From an uncultured Bacteroides sp. (GTDB taxonomy: Bacteria > Bacteroidota > Bacteroidia > Bacteroidales > Bacteroidaceae): DNA of 64,000 nucleotides. This document shows, piece by piece, positions 9,401-17,399 of the stretch (its first letter is position 1; the number at the start of each line of letters is the position of its first letter). Below the pieces are notes generated by a model. It was not told the origin of the DNA. It saw only the letters and a program-made list of their open reading frames with translations, and did no database searches. The stretch covers positions 1,612,001 through 1,676,000 of the forward strand of contig NZ_OY787464.1 in the NCBI RefSeq assembly GCF_963678845.1. The letters run 5' to 3'. The translations under genes and the position numbers were made by a program.

Positions 9401-10059
9401 CCGATCTTTACGGATTGAACAAATACGACACATATACCTTGGTACTTGAAGCTTCGGGAAAACGCGATCCTAATATACAAGGTAGTCTCACTAATACATT
9501 TCGCTATAAAAACTGGCATGCTAATATCAACATGGCATATAGCTTAGGAGCTAAAACGCGGCTTTTCGCTATGTACGGAAGTGCAGCCAGCGATGGCATT
9601 TACAGCGCAAATATACGCCCAGATCAAAACTATAGCCGTGATTACCTGAAACGCTGGCAAAAACCGGGCGACGAGAATAAAACTAATATACCAGCTATCA
9701 TCTCAAGTTCAAGTGAAGATTATGAAAAATATTCGCAGCACTATTCAACGCGGCCGGCTTATAGGGAAAAAGGGCAGCTGATTGCAAATAGTGCATGGGA
9801 TATGTATGACTATTCTAATATTAGGGTAGTTAGTGCCGATTACCTCAAAATGCAAAGTATTAGTGCGACGTATGAGTTTGAAAATAAAGCCTTGGCGCGA
9901 TTAAAACTCCAACGGCTAGCCCTGACATTATCGGGATATAACCTATTCACTATTTGTGATTCTGCACTCAAAGGACAGACGCCTACACAGGGTGGATTTA
10001 CGACAATACAGCTCAGTGAGCGCCCAAGCTTCTCATTTGGTATAAATGTTATATTTTAA
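6463..10059 (+). CDS. SusC/RagA TonB-linked outer-membrane receptor with STN signalling domain
   Basis: About 1198 residues. The frame can start at a GTG at 6454, but the ATG at 6463 gives a clean signal peptide and is preferred. In order: signal peptide ending near A-A-Q-D; STN (secretin/TonB N-terminal) domain over roughly the next 75 residues; a carboxypeptidase-D-like beta-sandwich; the E-V-V-V-T-G-Y TonB-box-like segment; a plug with G-K-I-P-D; and a C-terminal beta-barrel. The STN domain marks it as a transducer that contacts the FecR protein. It pairs with the SusD protein 1 bp downstream. Substrate unknown. Confidence 0.95.
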   Translation: MQKVKTIRKRLYMIAFLLVLLIPWKSNLAAQDYAAKRVTLDIKSGSLKSFFDTIKNQTGLSFIYDSDLAHDIPVITVQCSNETVLNVLNRILLNSHYTYKIETNFVTVIKQKQIKLRSMSGVVRDKEGLELCGVNVYIKNTNCHSITDVKGHYNIYIPLEACQVSFSYIGMKTLETKIHGGDAPFKKDVTLVDGDLLKEVVVTGYQVLNKRSLTSAVTSIKSEDILRSDVSSIDQMLEGKIPDMIVNSNSGEIGIAPKIRIRGTSTLIGNREPLWVVDGIVVKDPVEISPEELNDPDYVNRIGNAIAGINPQDIERIDVLKDAAATALYGVKAANGVIVITTKRGYTGKPQVSYNMNVNYKRRPRYSDHSVDVMSSKERIQLSRELANNHYLYSSDINLVGYEGLLNKLYNNEINNEQFNSSVAKLESQNTDWFDILCRDSWSSQQTASLSGGSDKSRYYASLGYNKENDVLKANNSERYTASMHLDNTFSKFFSTSFSIAGYNYKRNNCQSSINPVQYAYQTSRALPFNDDNGNYNYYQRKINNNESYKFNILNELNNSSNLQEVSSCTVSANLGFTFTDWLHGSSILSYTNQNTSIEDFWGEKTFYAASLRHSEFGETMQDPSKSLMPQGGEFSQNTTRDRSYTARLQLDANKYFGKNEVHHIDATIGMEIYHDNYSAYKNVTRGYYPDRGKTFVTNIDPTVYTAYAAWLAGNVPQIIDNLTNTISSYASLTYAYNNMFRVNLNGRVDGSNKFGDHSNDKFLPIWSLSGSLDLKRTGLLDYKWIDYMNLKSSYGYQGNMLDSESPTMSIKKGSMNTYYNSYYSTINSYPNPNLKWEITQSYNIGLDMSLFNNRLGMEISLFHKKTENAFMNKKISSINGVESYVINGGDLMNKGYSFDITYTPIRNQNFRWTLSTSISKIINSLNSYPDADTYELSNFLNGTALVKGKSVNTFYSYRFLGLSTVDGGPIFNDYQNNVSDLYGLNKYDTYTLVLEASGKRDPNIQGSLTNTFRYKNWHANINMAYSLGAKTRLFAMYGSAASDGIYSANIRPDQNYSRDYLKRWQKPGDENKTNIPAIISSSSEDYEKYSQHYSTRPAYREKGQLIANSAWDMYDYSNIRVVSADYLKMQSISATYEFENKALARLKLQRLALTLSGYNLFTICDSALKGQTPTQGGFTTIQLSERPSFSFGINVIF

Positions 10060-10060
10060 A

Positions 10061-11659
10061 ATGAAGACAAAAATGAAAAAGATATCATTAATTGTAAGTA
10101 TATTCTTAATCCTGACGTCTTGTTCTGAAGACTTTCTTAAAGAATATTCGCAAAGTTTAAGCCGCCCAAAATCTTTTACTGACCTTGACGAGCTGATGGT
10201 GGGTAGCGCCTTTCTTGGTGTAGGCCTTGTGGCCAATGCTGATTATTATATACAGATTTATAACACGAACTATTTGCCTATACATTTCATGTCGGACGAA
10301 TTAGACGAAAACCTGACTCCACCTACAGACCCGGACAAAAGTTTGGGATATAGGCAATTGATGTTTCCTTATTTTACATGGCAACAGAGTTTATATGTTG
10401 ACTATAAACAACAAAACACATATGAAGATACGGAAAAATCGTATTGGAATCTGTCATACACCCACATTGCTGCATGCAACATGATTTTGGCTGAAGCCAA
10501 GCAATTACCCATTCAGGACGGAGAAGAAGAAAAACTAGCCAACAAGGTAAATGGAGAAGCTCATTTTCTGCGCGCATTCTATTATTATATGCTGGTAAAT
10601 ATGTATGCCAAACCTTATGTGTCGGCCACTGCTACTTTGACTCCGGGAGTTCCGGTGAAAACCAGCGAGTATATAGAAGACAAAGATTATACACGCAATA
10701 GTGTGCAAGAAACATACGATGAGATTGTATCCGACCTGACACAGGCTGAGCAGTATTTAGGTGCATTGCACTCATCTGAGTCTATTCTAAGGGTGAACAT
10801 TAATGCCGTGTATCTATTGCATAGCCGTGTGGCACTATACATGCAGGATTGGAAGACTGCAATGAAATATGCAATGCTATCGCTTAAAGAAAATGACAAA
10901 CTCCAGCAAATGAATGGGATAGATCCAGACATTTTCCCTCTTTCAAAATCAAATGTAGAAAATGTATTTTCAATGGGTGGAACTACGCTGGGCAATATAT
11001 TATTTTTGCGCCCTGGTAAAGATTATTATGGTACTCCTTACTCACCTGTATGGAAAATTTCTAGTCACCTATATTCTCTTTACGATGACGACGATGCTCG
11101 TAAAAAGAGTTTTTTTCAGACAAAATATGGGGAAGGAAACGAACCTTCGTATCATAAAATAGATAATAGCGTGACAAGTCTGGGTATATACAAAGCCGTT
11201 TCCGACCAATTTCTACTCCGCTCTGCCGAAGCTTATCTCAATGCAGCTGAAGCATGTGCTCAACTAGGAGAAGATCAAAACGCCGTTAAATACCTCACCA
11301 TGTTGCGGCAGTATCGCACGAAGAATAATAACGCAATTTCTCTTACAGGCGAAAAACTGGTGAAATTTATTAGGCAGGAACGCGAAAGGGAATTTTGTCT
11401 AGAAGGTCAACGTTGGTATGATATGCGCCGCTATGCAGTAGATCAAAAATATCCCGAAGTGGTCAAGGTAGAACATTCATATACAATCTATGCTACTATC
11501 AACTATAAATCTGTTCCTCAACAAACGAATTATTACGAATTCAGCACGGACGATGGTGGAATGGTGCTCGATATTCCCAAATCCGTAAAAGACTTTAATC
11601 AGAGTATCGGAAATAACGCACGTCCGTTCAGGAAAGTGATAAAATCTAAAACGTATTGA
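10061..11659 (+). CDS. RagB/SusD-family outer-membrane lipoprotein
   Basis: About 532 residues from the ATG at 10061; an in-frame ATG at 10046 would overlap the receptor's end and spoil the signal peptide. The N-terminus is a lipoprotein signal ending L-T-S-C-S. The body has the helical repeat features of SusD (H-F-L-R-A-F-Y-Y-Y, later R-S-A-E-A-Y-L-N-A-A-E-A) and the common C-terminal Q-E-R-E-R-E-F. It caps the SusC barrel on the cell surface and helps capture ligand. Tightly linked to the receptor gene, same operon. Confidence 0.93.
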   Translation: MKTKMKKISLIVSIFLILTSCSEDFLKEYSQSLSRPKSFTDLDELMVGSAFLGVGLVANADYYIQIYNTNYLPIHFMSDELDENLTPPTDPDKSLGYRQLMFPYFTWQQSLYVDYKQQNTYEDTEKSYWNLSYTHIAACNMILAEAKQLPIQDGEEEKLANKVNGEAHFLRAFYYYMLVNMYAKPYVSATATLTPGVPVKTSEYIEDKDYTRNSVQETYDEIVSDLTQAEQYLGALHSSESILRVNINAVYLLHSRVALYMQDWKTAMKYAMLSLKENDKLQQMNGIDPDIFPLSKSNVENVFSMGGTTLGNILFLRPGKDYYGTPYSPVWKISSHLYSLYDDDDARKKSFFQTKYGEGNEPSYHKIDNSVTSLGIYKAVSDQFLLRSAEAYLNAAEACAQLGEDQNAVKYLTMLRQYRTKNNNAISLTGEKLVKFIRQEREREFCLEGQRWYDMRRYAVDQKYPEVVKVEHSYTIYATINYKSVPQQTNYYEFSTDDGGMVLDIPKSVKDFNQSIGNNARPFRKVIKSKTY

Positions 11660-11682
11660 ATAATTAAAAACAAGTTGCCAAA

Positions 11683-12597
11683 ATGAAAAATATATGGTTT
11701 TATATTGCATCAGTTGTCGTGCTGTTAGGATTCACCGCATGTACTGATGAAGAGGATACGTCTCCCAGCTATGCTGATCAAAACCTTTTTGCTTCATCAG
11801 AAAGTGATCATAGCGAAATGGCCGAGTTAAAAAGAAGTTTTTATAAAGAAACCGGTTCTTACTTGCTGTTGAATGATACGCTTAGGAATGAACAAAACGG
11901 AACGGATGCATACGGCAATACTATATGGAACACCGAATTGGTGGACCTCACTTATCCGGTAATCGGAGAGTCCACGTCGTATAGATATACCTATAAATAC
12001 ATTAAAGATGTTGAAAAGAGTAAGTTAGCAGTAAACCTAATAAAAGAAAAACTAGCCGCACGGCTAGGCAAAGCAGTACCTTATTCATTTCTCATCGTAG
12101 ACTCTATTACTACGTGGACGAATAATAATGGGATATGGCAAATTGCTAATGGTTACTCAGATATACCTCACCCAACAGAGATTTTAGGGACACGTTGTTA
12201 CGCTATTAGTACAAATGGAGATGCAGGATTTGAAGATGAAGATTACTTCACAACTATTTTTAAGAAAATAGTTTTAAATAAGGTTCAGCGTTTAAGCGCA
12301 AACAAACTTTCTAGTTTCTACAGTTACGGTGAACAGTACTACTTAGTAGACAAATCAGATATCAATATCCCCCGTGGGGTAAATGATAGTTTGGCCAGAA
12401 GTATGGGTTTCTGGAAAGACGAAAACTATTATTATCTAGCATACAAGCAATCTGATTTGAAATATTTTAGTGATGCGGTGTGTACCTATTCGCCATCGGA
12501 AGTAGAAAATATGATGGCCGATTATCCTTTGGTGATTGAAAAATTCAATATCCTGAGGGAGATTATTAAATCTATGGGAATAAAAGTAAAAGATTAA
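11683..12597 (+). CDS. SusD-linked surface lipoprotein, probably a HExxH-less relative of TonB-associated metallohydrolases
   Basis: A 304-residue lipoprotein (lipobox F-T-A-C, Cys 20). Its layout resembles, from memory, the ~300-residue 'substrate import-associated zinc metallohydrolase' lipoproteins found next to SusC/SusD. It shares a short N-terminal linker, a V-I/E-S segment, a G-F segment before the catalytic helix, then A-R-S-M-G-F, a following F-S-D-A-V stretch and a helical tail ending K-S-M-G-I. Where those proteins have H-E-x-x-H, this one reads F-K-K-I-V-L-N-K-V, so zinc catalysis looks lost. It could act as a binding protein. The assignment is inferential. Confidence 0.5.
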   Translation: MKNIWFYIASVVVLLGFTACTDEEDTSPSYADQNLFASSESDHSEMAELKRSFYKETGSYLLLNDTLRNEQNGTDAYGNTIWNTELVDLTYPVIGESTSYRYTYKYIKDVEKSKLAVNLIKEKLAARLGKAVPYSFLIVDSITTWTNNNGIWQIANGYSDIPHPTEILGTRCYAISTNGDAGFEDEDYFTTIFKKIVLNKVQRLSANKLSSFYSYGEQYYLVDKSDINIPRGVNDSLARSMGFWKDENYYYLAYKQSDLKYFSDAVCTYSPSEVENMMADYPLVIEKFNILREIIKSMGIKVKD

Positions 12598-12608
12598 AAA
12601 TCGACATT

Positions 12609-13325
12609 ATGAAGAAGGTATTTTATATGTTTATTGCAATTATGGTAACGACCTCGTTTGTGTCTTGCAGAGAAGATAATGATATTCTTTCCGTGAAACC
12701 CGCCGTCACGGGCACAATGTTAGATAAAGAAGGGAACCAATATAAATGGATTCGTATAGGCACACAAGATTGGATGGCTGAAAACCTCAAATGCGGCACA
12801 CCTTACTATGAGCTTACGGAAGAGACAATGTGGGGGGGAGAGAATTATATTGTAGGGATATCCGATTTCGGGATGGCTCAGCAATATCTGGTGGATTTTG
12901 GTAATTATTACTCTTATGAGCAAGCACTGGATAACTGTCCCAAAGGATGGAGACTTCCTTCTGATGAGGATTGGATGAAGCTTGAAAATGCATTGGGTAT
13001 GTCGTCTGATGACACGGGAAAAGAAGGCTGGAGAAACGGTGCGGCTCGTCTTATGATACAAACAAGTGAACAAGGCACTGGACTAAACTTGCGCTTTGGC
13101 GGTGAATTGTGCAAATGGGGATATGGAAGCGACACAGATAATTCGGTGCGCACCTACCGCCAATATGATGAAGGGGTATATTGGACCTCCACAGTAGAAA
13201 CTAAAAAAAATGAGAAATGCGTATTCTATCGAAGAATAATGCCCAATATTGACAAAGTAGAACGTCACAGCACTAGCATATTTGCTCACTATTTCTCCGT
13301 ACGCTACATACGCGACGCAAACTAA
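12609..13325 (+). CDS. FISUMP-domain lipoprotein
   Basis: A 238-residue protein with a lipoprotein signal (F-V-S-C-R). The rest is one Fibrobacter succinogenes major paralogous (FISUMP) domain: D-K-E-G-N-Q-Y-K-W-I-R-I-G-T-Q-D-W-M-A-E-N-L, then C-P-K-G-W-R-L-P-S-D-E-D-W, then Y-W-T-S-T, and a C-terminal Y-F-S-V-R-Y-I-R. These domains occur in surface-exposed lipoproteins of Bacteroidetes and Fibrobacter; their function is not established. It sits 11 bp after the preceding lipoprotein and 14 bp before the TraB/GumN gene, so it is part of the operon. Confidence 0.85.
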   Translation: MKKVFYMFIAIMVTTSFVSCREDNDILSVKPAVTGTMLDKEGNQYKWIRIGTQDWMAENLKCGTPYYELTEETMWGGENYIVGISDFGMAQQYLVDFGNYYSYEQALDNCPKGWRLPSDEDWMKLENALGMSSDDTGKEGWRNGAARLMIQTSEQGTGLNLRFGGELCKWGYGSDTDNSVRTYRQYDEGVYWTSTVETKKNEKCVFYRRIMPNIDKVERHSTSIFAHYFSVRYIRDAN

Positions 13326-13339
13326 TTATATAAATTATT

Positions 13340-14311
13340 ATGACAAAAACAATAATTCTTGCATGTTTATTATTGTTGCCGGCAGGGCTATATGCCCAAT
13401 CGGCAGATAACGCTATCTTTTTCAAGATATCTGGCAATGGATTGAAAAAACCGTCATATCTTCTCGGTAGCTTTCATATCATCCGCGGAGAAATCGTAAG
13501 CCGTATCCCTGGATTTAAAGAAATCTATAATGAAACACCTCAAGTATGTTTTGAGACCGATATGAACCATACATCTTCGAATGCAGAGGCGGAATCGTTG
13601 ACTCCTTCAATGAAATCAAACAGCAAAACAGAACTCACAGAAAAGGATATCCTTCTGCCCGAAGACAGTACTTACGATAAAATGATAGGAAGTGTAAAAG
13701 CCGCTGAAATAGATTCCATGATGAAGATCGTTTATCCAATGTATGTATCAAATATGCGTCCGGGATATGCTGGCATGATAATACAAATGATGTACTCCAT
13801 ACAGATGTTGGGTATTACTCAGGAAAATATGCAGAAGGAATTCATTTCGATAGACTATTATGTGCATGCACAAGCTGTGAAAGACGGAAAGTCTGTAGAA
13901 ATGCTTGAACCGTTTGCAGTACAAGATTCTATCTTGAGAAAAATGAAAGCAGAGAAAATTTCATTGAAACAACAGACTCTTGCCGATGAAATGAATAAAC
14001 TATATGATCTTTGCCAGACATACAGCAAGAAAACAGATCAGATAAAAAAGCTAAGGCTATTTTATGAGGCAGGTAAAGGTGCCGACGTCATCAATGGATT
14101 ATCCGATGAAAAGAATACACTGGGACTCTCCTCCGGACTGATGGACGTGAAAGGACGTAACATAAAGTGGATGAAAAAGATATCACAATTAATAAAAACA
14201 AAACCCACACTGATTGTAGTGGGACTTGCACATCTTCTCAGCTATAAAGATTCGGAGGGCATTATATCAGACCTGAGAAAGCTGGGATATAAAGTAGAAC
14301 CAATAAAATAA
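13340..14311 (+). CDS. TraB/GumN-family periplasmic protein
   Basis: A 323-residue protein with a signal peptide ending A-Q-S at about residue 21. It has the N-terminal family signature L-L-G-S-F-H (histidine 46), then F-E-T-D-M, and a C-terminal V-V-G-L-A-H-L with a second histidine. This family (TraB/PrgY/GumN, related to Tiki proteases) has EreA/ChaN-like folds with conserved Glu/His residues, and several members are proposed metalloproteases or pheromone-inhibiting proteins. In this operon it may process an imported peptide-like ligand, but that is inference. Confidence 0.85.
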   Translation: MTKTIILACLLLLPAGLYAQSADNAIFFKISGNGLKKPSYLLGSFHIIRGEIVSRIPGFKEIYNETPQVCFETDMNHTSSNAEAESLTPSMKSNSKTELTEKDILLPEDSTYDKMIGSVKAAEIDSMMKIVYPMYVSNMRPGYAGMIIQMMYSIQMLGITQENMQKEFISIDYYVHAQAVKDGKSVEMLEPFAVQDSILRKMKAEKISLKQQTLADEMNKLYDLCQTYSKKTDQIKKLRLFYEAGKGADVINGLSDEKNTLGLSSGLMDVKGRNIKWMKKISQLIKTKPTLIVVGLAHLLSYKDSEGIISDLRKLGYKVEPIK

Positions 14312-14322
14312 AATTAGTAACA

Positions 14323-15702
14323 ATGAAAAAAAGAAAATTTGCTGCAGTATGCATTAGTATGCTTATGATGACACCTTGCATTATACATGCTCAAGTATTA
14401 GAATTAAGTGTACAAGATACGGCTTTACAGAAGAAAGTAATAATCGCCAGTCCGGCATCCAAATCTAAAGGTTCGAAGATTTTTCATCCGGAGTTTGATG
14501 CTAAAGGTAATTATAGTTATAATGACACGCTTGATAATGGCTATGTACGATACTATCTGGCCATCAATGAGCACATAAACACTATTTACCTAAAGAATGA
14601 AAATACGTTGAAAATAAAAGTGACAATAAAAGATGGAAAGAACGTACTCGATTTTAGTGGTAAGGGAGGTGACGCCTGTCAGCTGATCAATGCGTTTAAT
14701 GAAGGTTACTCGTTCCCAAAATATTTTTCCATGCAGGGGAACACTAAAGAAACATTGACGAATTATGAAGAAAAGCTGTTAATGCTCGACAAATTTCATG
14801 ATGATTACGAGAAAGCAGCTAAAAAAATAAAAGAGCAGGAGCTGAATTCGTTAGCAGAGAAGATTAACAATTGTGAGTATCTGCGTCTCCGCATTGGATT
14901 GATGCGTGCATACGACAAAGCAAACGGAATTGATATTGCTGCCGATGAAAAAATACAAAAAATATTGAATAGCATTGATCTCAATGATCCTGAATATGAA
15001 TCTTATTCTCTGATATCGGCCTTTGTTCAAAGCAAAATATCAAAAAAGTACGAGAATGATCCGGCTGCTTTCGGATTGGAATTCGTAAATATCACAAATA
15101 CCTATGTGAAAAACCCGGATATAAAGAAAACACTTGAGGTAATGATTGTAAACCACGTGATACAGCGTTGCACAGGCGATGATATTGATCGTTTCTGGAC
15201 ACCATACCAAAAACAAGGTAACCGGGAAATTATAGAGACCTATAATTACCAAATTGAGGCGATGAAGAAAACTAAGGCGGGTGTTGAAGCGCCTAACAAT
15301 GAGTTTGTTGACATAAACGGAAAACTACATAGTTTTTCAGAATACAAAGGTAAATTGCTTTATGTTGACTTTTGGGCTACTTGGTGCGGTCCATGTAAAG
15401 CAGAGATTCCTCATTTAGAGAAACTAGCGGAACATTATAAAGGCAATCCGAAAATACAGTTCATCAGTATCTCCGTTGATACAAACATAGAGGCATGGAA
15501 AAAGATGATAACAACTGATGCCCCTGCATGGCCTCAGTTTATAGTCAATAAAGAGCAACATGAAAAAATAAGCAAAGATTGGGGAATAGCAGCTATTCCG
15601 CGCTTTATTATGATTAATCCTGATGGAACAATAAATTCAGCAGATGCCTTACGTCCTAGTGAAGGATCGCTCATCCCTTTGCTTGACAAATTGATCAAAT
15701 AA
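14323..15702 (+). CDS. TlpA-like thiol:disulfide oxidoreductase with long N-terminal domain
   Basis: A 459-residue exported protein. A signal peptide (M-T-P-C-I-I-H-A-Q) is followed by about 300 residues of a Bacteroidetes-type N-terminal module and then a thioredoxin/AhpC-TSA-like domain. The redox motif W-C-G-P-C lies at residues 355-359, with D-F-W-A-T just before it and the cis-proline A-I-P-R-F later. Such proteins reduce periplasmic disulfides or support cytochrome maturation. Last gene of the ECF-controlled operon; a strong hairpin terminator follows 85 bp downstream. Confidence 0.88.
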   Translation: MKKRKFAAVCISMLMMTPCIIHAQVLELSVQDTALQKKVIIASPASKSKGSKIFHPEFDAKGNYSYNDTLDNGYVRYYLAINEHINTIYLKNENTLKIKVTIKDGKNVLDFSGKGGDACQLINAFNEGYSFPKYFSMQGNTKETLTNYEEKLLMLDKFHDDYEKAAKKIKEQELNSLAEKINNCEYLRLRIGLMRAYDKANGIDIAADEKIQKILNSIDLNDPEYESYSLISAFVQSKISKKYENDPAAFGLEFVNITNTYVKNPDIKKTLEVMIVNHVIQRCTGDDIDRFWTPYQKQGNREIIETYNYQIEAMKKTKAGVEAPNNEFVDINGKLHSFSEYKGKLLYVDFWATWCGPCKAEIPHLEKLAEHYKGNPKIQFISISVDTNIEAWKKMITTDAPAWPQFIVNKEQHEKISKDWGIAAIPRFIMINPDGTINSADALRPSEGSLIPLLDKLIK

Positions 15703-15786
15703 TATTTGTGGACTCTCTTTAGAGCTAAAGAGGCTTCAAGCTGTTCACAATTCTGTTGTTGTTCAGTATATATATTGTGAACGTGA

Positions 15787-15823
15787 AAAGGACTGTTTCC
15801 AAGTTTATTGGAAACAGTCCTTT
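15787..15823 (+). terminator. Terminator of the ECF/SusCD operon
   Basis: A perfect 15-bp stem, AAAGGACTGTTTCCA (15787-15801) with its complement at 15809-15823, closes a 7-nt loop. It lies 85 bp after the last operon gene. Confidence 0.85.
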
Positions 15824-15847
15824 AGGTTTATTTTGTAGTCTCTACAA

Positions 15848-15985
15848 TTACAAATTAAAGCTATAAGTGGGAATTGGGAATGGTATCCCCAATCTGGTGT
15901 AAATCATCTTTCCGTTTTCCAACTTGGAGATTCTATACTTTGTTACATATTGCCACTCGGTTTCCATTGAATCGGTTTGATCCAT
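15848..15985 (-). CDS. Possible 45-residue small protein or gene remnant
   Basis: A minus-strand ATG frame of 45 codons with a coding-like composition, ending I-P-T-Y-S-F-N-L. In-frame stops lie just upstream, so it is not the visible tail of a longer frame here. It sits between the operon terminator and the IS. It may be a fragment of an exported protein left by rearrangement. No family recognised. Confidence 0.2.
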   Translation of the reverse strand: MDQTDSMETEWQYVTKYRISKLENGKMIYTRLGIPFPIPTYSFNL

Positions 15986-16050
15986 TTCTTAAAAGTTTGG
16001 TCACTTCAAAGAAAAGAACTATCTGGCTGATAAGGAAACTTCTTAAAAAA

Positions 16051-16084
16051 AATATTGATTTTGGCTCTAAAACCTCTGTTTATT
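16051..16084 (+). repeat. 34-bp exact duplicate of part of the S15/CocE hydrolase gene
   Basis: Positions 16051-16084 are identical to 23756-23789, inside the hydrolase gene 7.7 kb downstream, in the same orientation (encoding N-I-D-F-G-S-K-T-S-V-Y). Homology stops abruptly at the left inverted repeat of the ISL3 element on one side and at an A-run on the other. This is a captured junction fragment. Confidence 0.9.
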
Positions 16085-17379
16085 GGTTCATCCGACAAAT
16101 GCGTAGTTCTTCTCATGCATTGCCAAAATTTTAAGTTCAAAAAACCTTTGATCTCTATATCCATATGCTTGTCTTTTCATTGTTTTGATTTTGTTATTAA
16201 TACCTTCCAATTTTCCTGTTGATATATGATAATCATACCATGCGAAGATTCCCCACTTATGTGCTTTTAGTGTATTTGCAAATGTTGTAAGTTCGGGGAT
16301 TTTAGCTTGATATGCCAGTTCTATCCAAGCGTCCAATTCTTTGATAGCCTGCTCTTTATTTACTTGTGTCCATATTTCTTTCAAACTTTCTTTCAGATAG
16401 TATGCTTTCATCAAGGGCTCATTCAGCTTCAAGGCATTGTCAAGTCTGGACTTGAATTGGTTATCAAAGATGTCTTTGCCATTGCATAGTAATAACCATC
16501 TAGTTCCTTTAAACACTTTTCGTTTATTCAGATCCTTTTCCTCTCTGTAAACACTTCTACGTATTTCATCAAAAGCATCATTCATGAGTTTGACTACATG
16601 AAAGTGATCAAATACCAGAGTTGCTTCAGGTATATTCGTCATGACAGCTGAAACAAAAGCTGGAGATAAATCTGTAGCAACGGCCTTGGTGACAGCATCA
16701 GATTTCTTTAGTTTCTTCCAAAAAACATCCAGAGAATCAGCACCTTTTCCATCGCCTATATATACAACTTGTCCTGTAAGAAGGTTTACTACGATTGTTT
16801 TGTAGACATGACCTTTTGCAACTGCGAACTCATCAATGCCAATATATTCAAGTTCGCTCAGGTCAGGGCATCCATAATGTCGCTGTAGATAACGTTTCTG
16901 GATATCCTTTACCGTATCCCAGGAAAGATGAAGGAAATGAGCAACATCCTTTATAGTACCTAAACGGGAGAGTTCAACTACAAGGCGAGCCAGGCGATTC
17001 GTATAAGAACGCTTGCCTGTAATAAAATGAATATTCTCCTGACGAATGCAATGACAATCTTTGCATTCTAAACGCTGAACTTTCATTTCTAAAAATACAG
17101 GTTTATGTCCTATGGGTACTCCGCGAAAACGACGAATAGTACTACCGGAGCGAATAAAGTGCCGACTCTTACAACAAGGACAACGAAGTTTTTCGGAACG
17201 GGTTTGGACTTCAAAGATAATACTCTTATCTTCGTAGCGTACGCGGGAGCATTCTTGCTCACAAACGCCAAAGGCGTGGTACAGAAAGCTGGTATTCATA
17301 ATATTTTGGATTGGACTCTACAATATAATGATTTACCAGCTTATTTTTATATAGCAACTACGCATTTGTCGGATGAACC
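16085..17379 (-). mobile_element. Complete ISL3-family insertion sequence
   Basis: The 1295-bp element is bounded by perfect 24-bp terminal inverted repeats beginning GGTTCATCCGACAAATGCG (16085-16108 and 17356-17379). It carries one transposase gene. ISL3 elements usually make 8-bp target duplications; the flanks here (TGTTTATT left, ATAAAGCT right) do not match. The copy therefore appears to have been rearranged after insertion or to be the product of recombination between copies. Confidence 0.9.
16088..17299 (-). CDS. ISL3-family DDE transposase
   Basis: A 403-residue transposase. An N-terminal zinc-finger-like C-P-C-C and C-K-D-C-H-C region (about 36-90) is followed by a helix-turn-helix and a DDE catalytic domain. 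The D-E-F-A (I-D-E-F-A-V-A-K), T-D-L-S-P-A-F and F-D-H-F-H-V-V-K segments are characteristic of ISL3. The length is normal and the frame intact, so it is probably active. Its stop codon lies inside the terminal inverted repeat. Confidence 0.93.
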   Translation of the reverse strand: MNTSFLYHAFGVCEQECSRVRYEDKSIIFEVQTRSEKLRCPCCKSRHFIRSGSTIRRFRGVPIGHKPVFLEMKVQRLECKDCHCIRQENIHFITGKRSYTNRLARLVVELSRLGTIKDVAHFLHLSWDTVKDIQKRYLQRHYGCPDLSELEYIGIDEFAVAKGHVYKTIVVNLLTGQVVYIGDGKGADSLDVFWKKLKKSDAVTKAVATDLSPAFVSAVMTNIPEATLVFDHFHVVKLMNDAFDEIRRSVYREEKDLNKRKVFKGTRWLLLCNGKDIFDNQFKSRLDNALKLNEPLMKAYYLKESLKEIWTQVNKEQAIKELDAWIELAYQAKIPELTTFANTLKAHKWGIFAWYDYHISTGKLEGINNKIKTMKRQAYGYRDQRFFELKILAMHEKNYAFVG

Positions 17380-17399
17380 ATAAAGCTCTACAAATCAAT

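Noticed and set aside
16085..17379. 8-bp target duplication for the ISL3 element
   Set aside because: The flanks TGTTTATT and ATAAAGCT do not match.
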